Assembly: GCA_946122785.1 (NCBI GenBank)
Contig: CAMGYJ010000002.1
Coordinates: forward strand, 39,706,495 to 39,770,494
From: Linum tenue
Taxonomy: Eukaryota > Streptophyta > Magnoliopsida > Malpighiales > Linaceae
Reading direction: 5' to 3'
DNA: 64,000 bases
A program made the position numbers and the translations under genes. This document shows, piece by piece, positions 45,162-56,096 of the stretch. The first letter of the stretch is position 1. Every line of letters starts with the position of its first letter. A model generated the notes under the pieces. It did not search any database. It was not told the origin of the DNA and worked only from the letters and a program-made list of their open reading frames with translations.

Positions 45162-46605
45162 GGTCCAGATCGGGTCAGTAACTGATGGGTAAGTAACCCA
45201 TCAGTAACCCCTTCTATGGTCCCCACGTGTCATACACTTTTTTTATTTAAATTAAATGTGAAAAGGGCAATACAGTAAATTTGCACTTTCTCCTATTTAT
45301 TGCAGAGGCTGACTTTTGACCGTACAACATCAGCGCCTCCTTCTCTCTCCTCGCAAAACATTTAATTTTCCTTTCCTTAATCTTTAACGGACGATTTCTC
45401 ACTCGTTTTAAGTCGAAATTTAATTTTTTTTGCACAGTTAGATAAGATTAATTGTGCTCTTCAAAATGATATCCACTTTGATATTTTTTGAACACAAAAA
45501 AATTTATCAGTTATTACCAGTCTATACCATATGGTATTGACTGTACCATATGGTATTGACTGGTATTAAATAAGAGCATACCATATGGTATGAAAATTTT
45601 TGCCACATGAATATATATTTCGTTACTACCATATGGTATAGTGTGGTAATATCAATATATATTTCGTTACCACCCAATACCATATGGTATAGTGTGGTAA
45701 TATCAATATATATTTCGTTACCACCCAATACCATATGGTAGAGTGGTAATACCATATGGTATAGAGTGGTAATACTAATATATATTTCGTTACCACCCAA
45801 TACCATATGGTATAGTGTGGTAATATCAATATATATTTCGTTACCACCCAATATCATATGGTATAGAGTGGTAATACCATATGGTATAGAGTGGTAATAC
45901 TAATATATATTTCGTTACCACCCAATACCATATGGTATGGTGTGGTAATATCAATATATATTTTGTTACCACCCAATACCATATGGTATAGAGTGGTAAT
46001 ACCAATATAGATTTCGTTATCACCCAATACCATATGGTATAGTGTGGTAATACCAATATATATTACCTAAAAGAAAGGGGAAAAACAAAAGGAGGGAGAG
46101 AAAAAAAACTTGTCTTCTGTCTCATCTCATTTCATCCACAACCAAAGAACACCAAACGCCAAAAAAGGAGAAAGGTCGAAATTAAAGCCAACGAGTTGAT
46201 GAAGAGAAGAAGCGCAATTAAAGAGGGTGACTTCAATTTTTATTAGTCGATTGCTAGAGAAAAAAATAAAGATGGAAGAGAGCAGATCTAGATTTGAAAA
46301 GGAGATTGTGAGAGAAAAAGTAAGAGAGAAGGAATAAAGAAAGGATCTGAAAAGAGATTGGAAAAAAGAAGAGAGAAAGAAGAAAATAAAGTGGTAGAGA
46401 AAAGGTTATTCTTTCTCTTTCATTGAAAAGTCAGCATTGAAATGCGGAATAAATAAAAAAAATACAAAAATACAAAAACAGACAAAAATGCCCCTTCCCA
46501 CCTCCGCGTCCAGCCAACCACCCGATTGCTCCATCCCCAGATCTACGGTTCCCGTGTATTTACTGATAGGTCAGTAACCATTGGTTACTGACCCTATCCC
46601 AAACC
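45162..46605. mobile_element. Mutator-type nonautonomous element carrying an AT-rich minisatellite
   Basis: The exact 10-bp repeat GCATAACCTG lies at 45152-45161 and 46606-46615. The left terminus begins GGTCCAGATCGGGTCAGTAA. The right terminus, read inverted, begins GGTTTGGGATAGGGTCAGTA. The arms match imperfectly for about 40 bp, and each arm itself contains a hairpin (GGTTACTGACC-type words). Target length and GG-terminus fit Mutator-like elements. No transposase is present. Between the arms are purine-rich sequence and the tandem array at 45520-46060. Confidence 0.8.
45520..46060. repeat. Minisatellite of about 50-70 bp units built on the palindrome CCATATGG
   Basis: Repeated units of the type TTACCACCCAATACCATATG followed by GTATAGTGTGGTAATA(T/C)CAATA and TATATTTCG occur about eight times. 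Each contains ATACCATATGGTAT, a perfect palindrome. Open frames on the minus strand here are by-products of the repeat. Confidence 0.85.
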
Positions 46606-46615
46606 GCATAACCTG

Positions 46616-47300
46616 CCACATTATTATTTATGGAAGGTCTCTAACATTTTTTCTTATAATTTTTATGGACTATTTCTTATGTTAAGTCATAACTTTTTTT
46701 TTTTGCATAAATATACCAGATTAATCATGCTCTTCAAAATCATATCACTTTGATATATTTTTGCATAAAAAAATGAGACATTTATGACCAGTCTATACCA
46801 TAGTGGTAATAATTGGTATTGCATAAGATCATATCATCTGGTATGAAAGTGTATCATGTGGTATGAACATACAATAATGTAGATTTGTTGAATACATGGT
46901 ACTGATGGTAGTAGAAATATATATACAAACTGTCATTTACCACATTCATCATTGTTTGCCACAAGTTACGTACCACCCATGACCCATAAACCAGGGTGGA
47001 ATGTAGTTGTATATTTTGGTCATGTATTTTTTCCATAATTTTTAGACCAATACATCGCGAAGAACTCGTTCATTCTGTGCAAAAAAATTCAAAATTCAAG
47101 TTAAAATGAAGGTGGTAACGAGTTATATGATTTTTTTAAATATATTAAAATTTGATCTCATTTTGTAGATCACATGTATCTGTCCAAAAAAAATTAAAAC
47201 CCAAATTAGAATGAAGAAGATAAGAGCCTATTAAGAAAATTAAAATAATCAATATTTCTCATTTCTTAAATTTGAGTTTTATACAATTATGCCCCCATGT
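46616..47300. other. Degenerate relative of the element interior next door
   Basis: Sequence at about 46640-46870 (ATTTTTCTTATAA..., AATCATGCTCTTCAAAATCA, ACCAGTCTATACCATA) is clearly similar to 45360-45570 inside the element, but lacks the long minisatellite. An older member of the same family may have been the target of the younger one. Confidence 0.5.
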
Positions 47301-48780
47301 TAAACCTTCGAATCTGCACCAAAATGTAATGGTGCAGTTGGATAGAATGATTTGTATTTGGTATTTGTGATTTGGATTTCTAAAATAAAATCATGTGTTT
47401 GGATATTAATTACCTTTGATAATTGGACTTGTGTCAAATTCATGGGGTGATTTCCAAATACATGTCTAGTGTATTACTTGTCAACTTGAAATACATTTCA
47501 ACAACTAGTGATTTGAAATACCTCCTAACAAAAGTTTTGACCTATTTGTAAAATATTAAAAGTGTAGGTACTATAGTGTGAGCAAAACATATAAAGGTAC
47601 CAAAACGTAATTTTACCACCAAAATTTCAGGACCTTTTTTATAAAATTTAAAAACTTTAGATACCAAATTGTAAGAAAAAATAAATTTGGGAACCAAACT
47701 GTAATTTACCAAAATTTGTAGTAAGTGACCAGAAAATTAAAAATTAAAATACAAAATCATAAAATTAAAAATTAAAATAAATTATAAATGAGTATCCAAC
47801 CAACGAATTTGAATTACAAATATTTCAAATGTAAGGTAAGGCACCATAAGAAACAAATGAGTCCTAAGATTCTATGACTAATTGATTGGAATACGACTAC
47901 CATCCGTACCTAGACGAAAGGTATAAGATAAACCAAAAACAAGAAGTTTCAATTGCACTTTCATCTTAATTCCATTTAATTTGGTATAGGAAAAAGGATA
48001 TTGGTGCTTAAACTATCAAGACTAATTAATTAGGTCATGCATGTGCACCAGATTTGGCCTAGACCGACCTCCTTTTCCTTTTTCCTTCCTTGTAGTTGTA
48101 GCGAGTCTAGTTTTTGCTAGTACTACTGAAATCTTCGGCTGACCGTTGACTATAAGCAAGCAAACTGCATGGATGACGTACCAAGTGATGTAAACCGATT
48201 CATGTCCCCATCCAACATTTCAATTTCTTTTGTTAAAAACACACATATGTCTACAAGGCTCTTACACATCTAGTTTCATTCGAATCTCTTAATAACACTT
48301 AATTATAAAAATTAACCTTTGTTATCTTTACAAAAAATAATTAAATAAAATAAAACTTAACTAACTACTAGATAACATGGTGAATGACACGAACAATTAC
48401 CCTAACATACATCGATTACTAGTTTAATTACATGGTTTTCCGACGACCCTTTCCATGACAATACATATCATCTATCTTTTAGTCCATCTATATTTTGAGA
48501 CGGGACATGATCACATGAATATGATAAATGAATTTGATCTTGACCATTAACAAAATATATAAATCCCACCGTCCACATGCAGATGTAATCCGCAAAGATT
48601 TAGTTTTTTGGAGTGACGCGACTGTGGGCATGGCCAGGGAACTCGATCGAAGGATCTCGTTCTCAGTGGTGTTGTTAGCCACTGCATCTATATAGATCCA
48701 GGTCAGTGCCACGTATGCACGCATGCATGCATTGCCAAGTTGCTAGCTAGCTAGCTATCACATTTCAAAGAACAGTTGAT
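47301..48780. other. AT-rich intergenic DNA, no gene recognised
   Basis: The part around 47330-47860, with GATTTGTATTTGG- and ATTTGAAATAC-type words in both orientations, may be an old MITE, but its ends are not clear. The short minus frame at 48488-48724 has no recognisable features. Confidence 0.45.
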
Positions 48781-49800
48781 TATCGGATTAATTGCTTGGT
48801 CATTGATATTAAAAAAACGTTTATGTTTGGTCACTCGAAATATTTAATTTTATTGGTGATGCCTAACATTAATTAAACGTTTCAACTTTAATCACTCTCT
48901 GTTACCTTCCATTAGTCTCAGTTAACGACATCAATTTTTTACTGACGTAGCTAACAAAAATGCCTAATCAGCATATTTAAATACAAAAGAGATTATACCC
49001 GACCCACCACATCATCAAAACCAAACCAACCCTTCGCAACCCATCACCCGACCATTCCCCGCCTCCCTGTGACGTTGAACCGAAGGTCGGCCACTACCTC
49101 TCTCTCCCCAATCCCCCGACTCGCAGCCGTTCACCTTCCCGATTTTAATGTTACTCTCGTCATCGTCGTCTACCGGGGGTGGATTGAGGATTGTTGTTGA
49201 TGCTGGTGCTGTCAATGGGCGATCTGAAAAGAAGAGTCGATGAACATTTCTGCCGGAGCTGAAGAGGGCGAAGGGGGAAGCGATAGATCTGATTAAATTT
49301 TGGCCCCTTCACAATGCCTATGCCATCTCTGCGGCCGTCAACCTCACCACCGTTGCGGGCGTCAATTATCGATCTTCTTCGTTCTGACACTCTCACTTAT
49401 TCCCTTCCTCTCCCAGTCCCTCACGCCGGACACCCTGACCGACCGATCTAGGAATTGCTTGATGATTTTCTCGACCCTTCATCTTTCCAGCCTTCGATTG
49501 TCATCTTCCCGTCGATCGAGAAACCCTATCAATCGGCGGGTTTGTGTTGGTGAGGATTGAGAAAGAAATGAGGAAAGGGGTTGGAGGCTGGTCTTTGTTG
49601 GCGACGGCGGAGAGGAGGGGGAATGGTAGATCTACGTTGGTGAGGAAGAAAAGAGGGAAGGGAAGGGTTTGGTTAGAATGTTCGGGTCAGTTAATTAGTG
49701 GGTTTGGTTTGGAAAGTTAAGACCATTAATGGGTTGACAGAGACAGGAAGTATGTTTGGAAGTAGTCTCAAATTAAATTACTTTCGCTATCCAAAATTCA
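48781..49800. other. GC-rich island between AT-rich arms, origin unclear
   Basis: Left arm words (TTTGGTCACTCGAAATATTT, CATTAGTCTCAGTTAACG) are of the kind found at ends of Mutator-like elements. They are followed by gene-like GC-rich sequence (about 49020-49680) without a defendable gene. A Pack-MULE is possible. I could not match a right arm. Confidence 0.3.
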
Positions 49801-50215
49801 CAAATCTTGTGTACCAGTGTGAATGGGAACAAGAGAGAACTTGATATTCTATTCACACTACTCACAGAGAGATAGTACAAAAGGCGGTGGAGCGTGAGAG
49901 AGAGAAGTAATTAGGTTTTGGTTGGGTTGTTTGAATTATTTGAGCTAGCTAGCTATACTATATATGCCTAGCTTCTTTGGCTTGTTTGAGTTGTTTGTCT
50001 GTTTCGCCGAGTGATGAGTTGGGTTCTTTTGCGCCTGACCAACTGATGATCATGTCGAATCGATCAGATTTGATTGAACAGCTATCAAGCCACAGCAGCA
50101 CAAACAAATACAGCCAATATTAAAGCACCGCTCCTACTCCTACTCTACTTGCTGCGCTTTAATTATACCGTTAGATTTTTGTTATAATTACATGCCTCCG
50201 ATCCGATGGGTCATC

Positions 50216-50501
50216 TATATATATATATGGATCTCCCAAATTGAGTACAGTTTCATGAGCTGAGCTGACACCAAAGAAATCGGGCTAGCTAGCTAACTAC
50301 TTGTTGTTGCGGAGTAGTAACCTTAATTCCTAGGCCGGAGATCCGAGCGGCCTGCTATCGGCAGCGGGTGCAAAGGTGGATCCGAGAAAGCATGGTAAGC
50401 TGCCACTTCCACCGGCGGCGGCGGCGGCGGAAGAAGACGATGAAAGTACGGGAGGAGGAGGAGGAGGAGATGGTGATCCTTATCACTTATTTGGCGGCCA
50501 G
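50216..50501 (+). promoter_or_regulatory. TATA region and 5' sequence of the ERF gene
   Basis: A run of TATATATATATATGG at about 50216-50231 lies about 285 bp upstream of the first in-frame ATG. It is a likely TATA box, with transcription starting near 50260. The sequence from 50376 (GTG) to 50501 is in frame with the coding region and protein-like (see the gene entry). Confidence 0.5.
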
Positions 50502-50745
50502 ATGTCCTCATCGTCTTCTACCTACTGCGGTTGGTCGGAAGAGGACACGTCGGCCATGGTCTCCGCTCTCTCTCAAGTCATCGCCGCCACCGACGACTCA
50601 GCTGCTGCGACACAACCCCGATCATCATCCTACACCTACAACTCTCCTCAGTTTGACCCGACTTCCAACGCCGCACCTACAGTAGCAGTACGGACCCATC
50701 ACCAGCAGCAGCAGCAGCAGAATCAAGCCCAACCAGATCCCGCAG
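50502..50745 (+). CDS. ERF113/RAP2.6L-like AP2/ERF transcription factor, exon 1
   Basis: The product is a nuclear DNA-binding protein expected to bind GCC-box-type promoter elements. In Arabidopsis the ERF113/RAP2.6L group acts in stress, wounding and regeneration responses; transfer of that role here is inferred. From the ATG at 50502 exon 1 encodes MSSSSSTYCGWSEEDTSAMV, with the short conserved motif MVSALSQVI of ERF group X, then a Ser/Thr/Pro-rich stretch and a poly-Gln run (HHQQQQQQNQAQ). It ends at the G of CCCGCAG, before donor GTACGT (50746). The same frame is open upstream to a TAG at 50331 and reads protein-like from a GTG at 50376 (DPRKHGKLPLPPAAAAAEED). Homologues often start there, so the true start is uncertain: 278 residues from 50502, 320 from 50376. 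Confidence 0.85.
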
Positions 50746-51566
50746 GTACGTCATGCAAGCTACCCACTTCATCTCTACATAGTATAATACTCATCTCACC
50801 TAGAGGAATTCCTCTTTAATGAATGAATAAACCTTATAGTAATTAGTGTTATTATTAATAATTAGTTTCCTCTGGATCGGTTCACTTTCTTTTAGGTTTG
50901 AGGAAGGATATGTACGAAGTTACAAATTTTATATATTAATAATAATTTGTTTGGGATAAGTGTTGGCTATATACATGACAGATGTTGGGTGTAAGTTCAT
51001 TGAATCATATTTGTCCTGTCCCATTCCATGTCCTATATATCGTGATTCAAACCTAACTCTCTCTCTCTCTTTGTCTATCATCATCATCACCATTTAACCT
51101 GATGACCATTTCTTTTGTCATTTGCTCATAATATTTTAGTTAGTTGTCACATTTTGTATACTACAGTAAAGCTCTTTCGTTCGACGGAATGATGACCTTT
51201 AAGGATCATACAGGATAGACACGATGTTTACTGTCTCGATGAGATTAATTAACATTAACATTATTTAATTTAATCCCGTCATTAATTGGTTTCGTTCCGT
51301 GAATGACTTGCATTCTTTCCACGTTCCATTCCTGGATTTGACTCTGTGTACGTACCCATTGACATTTTCTTCTCCTTATTTTGTCGGGTTTATTTCTTTT
51401 TACTTTCTGTCTGCTGTCTGCTGTTTGCTGGTTGGTTTGGCTTCCTGTTCAAACTCTGCCTAATCCTAATTCCGAAATGTTGACCTGACCTCCTTAAGCG
51501 GTACTATATTATTAATAACAATATATTATTATATTTACCTAGCTATCACGTTGATGATGAACACAG

Positions 51567-52159
51567 GAAATACGAGGAAAAGGCACTACAGAGGGGTGAG
51601 ACAAAGGCCATGGGGGAAATGGGCGGCCGAAATACGCGACCCGAAGAAGGCGGCCAGGGTCTGGCTGGGTACTTTCGACACTGCCGAGGACGCAGCTGCT
51701 GCATATGACAAGGCGGCTCTCAAGTTCAAAGGCACCAAAGCCAAGCTCAACTTCCCAGAACGAGTTCAAGGCCAATCCTTCTCCTCCTACGGTTCCACCA
51801 CCAGCGTCGTCTCGTCAACACCTCCTCGTCCACCTGCTGCAGCACTGCCGCCGCCTTCGACTCAGGTACCGCCACACGGCGGCTACCCTCACCTGCTTCA
51901 GTACGCCAACATCCTCTCAAGCGACCGTGAATCCGATTTTCAGTACCACGCTTCAAACCTCTTCATGAGCCAACAGCAGGATCCGTTTGCTCATCCCCAC
52001 TCGTCTTCCACGTTTTATCATGTCCACGATGATGCTAATCAGCAGCAGCATGGTCATGATTATGATATGACGAGATATCACTCGCCTTCACATCGTGATT
52101 ATCATCACCAGCGAGGTCATGATGGACATGGGAATGATTCCACCACGTCCGACCAATAG
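51567..52159 (+). CDS. ERF113/RAP2.6L-like AP2/ERF transcription factor, exon 2
   Basis: The acceptor ACACAG ends at 51566. The split Gly codon (G + GA) keeps phase. The AP2 domain runs from [20 protein letters not shown] through [20 protein letters not shown] to [10 protein letters not shown] (about residues 87-144 of the 278-residue form). It has the Ala and Asp of the WAAEIRD segment that separate ERF from DREB proteins. The rest is Pro- and Ser-rich, includes [20 protein letters not shown] (similar to the 'LQYAQLL' segment of ERF113), then a His/Gln/Asp-rich tail, with TAG at 52157-52159. One intron of 821 bp lies just before the AP2 domain, as I recall for RAP2.6L. The gene appears intact apart from the start question. 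Confidence 0.93.
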
Positions 52160-53480
52160 CTCAGTACGCATGCATATATGATATGTGCAAGTTTAGCATG
52201 CAGTAGCTCCTTGTTAGTGATGGAGGATTTTGAATTTTGATTCCTCTATTTCCCGTACGTTTATTTCTGGCGGCTGCTTAATTGTTAATTAAGAAAATGC
52301 TCGCAAATGTATGCGATTTGGTGAATTAATTTGCGGGCCGGGAGGTCTGAGACATAAGAGGCCCGAGGGAGAAACGAGTGCATCCATGGGAACATACCCA
52401 CATGCCGGAATTTTCATATCAGTGAATAGTACTGCCATTGGCTGGACTCCGCAGCTCATTATATATTTTCTGTATTGTTACTCTGCGAATTGGAAAATAG
52501 AAAAATGACAAAGTAAAAAAATAATTAAGGAAAGAATGCACACTACAACGAAATTACGTGGTCCACTAATATAATATGTGTTAGCTAGCTCATAAGTAGG
52601 AGAGAGTGAGTTTTACTATACTTTGAGGAGATACATATTACATATATAGGACTATATATAAGAAGTATTATATATAGTAACGCTAGTTTAATATGGTAAA
52701 GAAAAACGGTTACAAATTTTGTAACAGCAAGACCCATGACATCCAGTTATAACCAAATACTCCGATTCAAATTACACCAACCATTGCTTTACATTTTGCT
52801 GCCATTAACTCTCTCTCTAATCTATATACATATATCGTTTGTTTATATGATGATGGGACTTCCGAGTTCCGATTGTTTATTTCCCTCCTTTTTAAGGCGT
52901 TTGCGCATGGCCTCACCCACTTGCTTTCTTCGGTGGGGCTCTTTGATAAAGAAAACCAAGCTTCCCCAGAAAGGCCAAAACCCAAACTTGTGTCAGGTCT
53001 CATATGTGCATGAAATGAACTTAAGGCTAAAGCATGATAACCAATACGACAAAAAAAAAAAAAAGTGTAAGAAGCTATAGGCTTAGCTACCTTTCTCTCG
53101 ATCTCCTGTTTTTTTCCTTCTTTCGTTTGGGTTCTCTTATTTCTTCTTCGGTTCTCTTTATTCCCTTTTTCCGTAATATGTCGTCCTTGACACGAATATA
53201 TAGAGGAAATCATGATTCAGTGCCAAACGCATGATAAAAGGTCAGTAAAGCGCATGAAATCGGGGGATGGGAGATGTTGAGGGACGGTGGTTATTTTGCA
53301 TGCTTTAGGCTTTCCCACGTCAAACTTTGCGGCTCTCACTCGATTGCTCTCTTTTGAAAATGCCCCATTGTGAGATATGCACGGCCAGAGTGTCGCAATG
53401 GAGTTTGGTTAAGGTGCTAGATGGGGCGGGTTTAATTTGTAATGTAGGGCTATAAAATGAATGTGGACCATATAATTATC
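52160..53480. other. 3' flank of the ERF gene and intergenic DNA
   Basis: The first few hundred bases probably include the 3' untranslated region (AT-rich). Short frames (52736-53080 plus, 52767-53213 minus) overlap each other and have no features. A poly(A)15 lies at about 53050-53064. Confidence 0.5.
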
Positions 53481-53489
53481 GGATAAGAC

Positions 53490-53988
53490 CATGTTCAAAA
53501 AGACATGTTTAACCTTACATTTAGACATGTTTAAGCGCAAGGCAATGACAAAATGCCTCGCCTAAGGGTTTCGCGCCTAGTTAGTTATCGAAACACGTCA
53601 ATGGAGTAAGGCGACATATTAGCCTCTTATGAACATAACTAGATGGAGCTAGGAATTCGATATTAAATGAGAAAATTAACGTCAACTACAAATTCAATTT
53701 TCTATATCTATATTTTCAATCGCTCAAGAACTTTGTGAGCTATTGATCGAGCTATGATTCTATGAATTCGAGAGCTATGTTCTTGTCATTAAGTGTTGAG
53801 TAAGTTATTAATAATTTTAACTGACCTGAGGAAATGTTGTATGTTATTATTTCATTCACCATTCATAGTGAACAGATATTTTTCTTCCAACGCCTAGGTA
53901 CGCGTAGTCTACGCATAGGCGAGCTAGGCGCTAGGTAAAGGCTCAACGCCCGCCTTAGACCTTACGCCTAGCGCCTTTTTGAACCTTG
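53490..53988. mobile_element. hAT-type MITE with 'CAAGGTTCAAAAAGGCGC' ends
   Basis: The right end read inverted is CAAGGTTCAAAAAGGCGCTA. The left end is CATGTTCAAAAAGACATG. Subterminal regions are rich in CGCCTAGG/GCCTAGGCG-type words in both orientations. The flanking 8-mers GATAAGAC (53482-53489) and GGTAAGAT (53989-53996) agree at 6 of 8 positions, as expected for an old hAT insertion. Confidence 0.6.
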
Positions 53989-53996
53989 GGTAAGAT

Positions 53997-54432
53997 TGAT
54001 GTACTCTTGTGGTATAGTATATCTCACGTACTTTTAGTGAGATAATTCTATTTAAACCATAAATTAAATCGAGTTTGGGATATAATATTATACTCTAACC
54101 TCTAATGGAATTGGATAAATCTCATGTCTCAATTATGAATTATCTAAACTCAAACCCGAAGTTCAATTTAATAGAAAATAATAATTGAACGATCAGATTG
54201 ATCAGAGCCCATCAAAGTACATCTCACAGTCATATCACCTTAAGTATATTATACTCCTGGACTATACCAGTCGATCATTCCCATAAATTTTTGTTTACAT
54301 GAAGTCATTAACATAATTATAGGGGTGTTTACACTTCGGTAACACAATCCATGAGTTTGGGCTCAACGCTCCCGCGTTAGAGCATCAAAACTCGTATTAG
54401 AGGGAGAGTTTACAAAATTCACGAATTTCTTT
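53997..54432. other. Host DNA left of the Tat element
   Basis: AT-rich, no gene recognised. It ends at the inferred LTR edge. Confidence 0.45.
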
Positions 54433-55209
54433 TGTTGGGAGCGTGAATTTTCTACGGCAGAGCGCGATTCGGAAGGCAATTACCTCTTCTTTATGTGGCC
54501 TTCATCAACTTACCTGTGTATCTCTCTCACTGTTGTTGCTGCTTTCATTTGCCCCTCTGCCTCCCTGAAAAAGACTGGCGCTTCAGAACTCAGTCCTCCA
54601 TCGGTCGCCTTCAATCCAGTCGTGAGCTACAGGTGTTTGAACCTAACTGAGTGTAGGAGTGAGGTTCGAATGAGAGTTTGGGTCAAGAAGAAACACAAGC
54701 GTCAAGTTTGATCAGGGAGATAGGAATTAGAGAGTTGAGCGAGGACCGGAGTCCCAACTTTTAGAAAGAGAAGTAATAGTTATAGAGAGAGAATGGTGAA
54801 AAATCGATCCCCTCACCCACCGTAGTAAATGCCATATTTATAGGCTTCATGGTGGTGGGTGAGTGGTTGACATAGGGAGAGATACAGTGATGTGACTACT
54901 GGGATACAATGATGTGACCAATGATGTGACCACTAGCACACTAAGGTTTTTAGGCCATTCCTCTACCTAGGATGCGTCAGAGATCCACTCATAGCCCTGA
55001 TGTGACTACTCGCTTGGAAGAGGTGCGCTTCCCTCATCTTCTGGTTTGGCCTACGCTTGTCCTCCCCTAGCGCATGTCATCTCTTCGCGCCGGGACGTGG
55101 TTAGCCATGATGAGGCGGCACACTCGGGGTCTTTGCACCACCGTGTTGGGGTCTTATTCAGTTGCGCCCGGTTCCTTGGCGTGATTAGGCCCGAGTCCTA
55201 TGCCCAACA
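54433..55209 (-). repeat. 3' LTR of the Tat element (limits inferred)
   Basis: On the plus strand the segment starts TGTTGGGAGCG and ends GCCCAACA, so both ends show the 7-bp inverted repeat TGTTGGG/CCCAACA with the required TG...CA. Just outside 55209, the minus strand reads a G-rich tract (GATGGGGGGCAAT) that fits a polypurine tract. The LTR includes a TATA box (see next entry). The partner LTR is not in the window, so the left limit is the weaker one. Confidence 0.6.
54835..54842 (-). promoter_or_regulatory. TATA box of the Tat LTR
   Basis: TATAAATA on the minus strand, about 370 bp into the LTR from its U3 end (55209), the expected place for the LTR promoter. Confidence 0.6.
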
Positions 55210-55470
55210 ATTGCCCCCCATCAGGGGGTGTTTTGTGAACGCCCCCTGTTTAGGTTTCCTCCAGACTCGGGCCGGCGTGCTATTCGAGGGGCGGGTCTTT
55301 TGGGCCCACTCCGCTTGTAGCTATTGGTTAGCGCCGACGTGCGCGATACTATGAACTGGCGTCGCCTTGCCCTGATGTCATGCGTCATCGCGTTCGTTGT
55401 TGGGCTTCATTCGGTCGCCACGCGCAATGCTCGGCGCGCGCTGTTCGTTCCGCGCGGTACGCGCTAATGC

Positions 55471-55700
55471 GCTCGTTGTTGATCTTCGTTCGCTGAGCGT
55501 GATATTCGGCGATGCGCTCGTGGAGTTGTTTTCTTTTCGTAGCGCAACGCGTGTTTTCCTTTTCCAGGCATTATCCTCGCGGCAAGCGCTCGTGGTTGAT
55601 CTTTGTTCGCTGAGCGCGATACTCGCGCGCGATGCTCGTCGATGCGCGCATGGGGTTGTTTTCTTGTCGCGACGCAATGCGTGTTTTTCTTTTCCTCGCG
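55471..55700. repeat. Imperfect duplication of about 110 bp upstream of the antisense gene
   Basis: Two blocks, about 55471-55567 and 55587-55697, share the order GCTCGT-GTTGATCTT-GTTCGCTGAGCG, then GTTGTTTTCTT, then GCAACGCGTGTTTT/GCAATGCGTGTTTT. The region is unusually rich in GCGC and CGCG words. Confidence 0.65.
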
Positions 55701-55923
55701 GGTGTGCCATGCCCCCCAGTCGGTGCGCGGCACTGGTGGCGTCGCCGACTAATGCCTATGATCGTAGGTGTCCACGTGTCACTGTGTGGTTAGGCTATTT
55801 GGGCGGGGATTTTTTGAATTTCGAAAAGATTTGGTGAGATCTGACGGTTACGGATCCCAATGTGGCTTTAACCTTTCGCCTTCCGCCGACCGGCCTTGGC
55901 CCTTCGCTTTCCCCCTGATCAAT

Positions 55924-55931
55924 TATAAATA
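55924..55931 (+). promoter_or_regulatory. TATA box of the antisense gene
   Basis: TATAAATA on the plus strand, 166 bp upstream of the ATG at 56097. It is followed by a pyrimidine-rich leader (about 55960-56060). Position and spacing are right for a separate promoter directed against the retrotransposon's own transcription. Confidence 0.6.
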
Positions 55932-56096
55932 TGAGATTGTTGAAGGGAGGAGGGCTCACTTGTTTTCTCCGATCATAGCCTCGCTTTTGTTTTCCTGAGA
56001 TTTCCCTCTTCCTTCACTTCTCTTTCTTTGAGATTTTCTCTCCTCCTTTTACTACCTTAATCCTCTTCTGCTGTTGATCAACTTCGAGTCGATATC

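Noticed and set aside
45522..46056. Open frames of 70-110 codons on the minus strand.
   Set aside because: They are translations of the minisatellite units (repeated YHMVLGGNEIYI-type words), with no evidence of coding.
54493..54711. 72-codon plus-strand frame with a signal-peptide-like start.
   Set aside because: It lies within the inferred Tat LTR and has no family resemblance; treated as chance.
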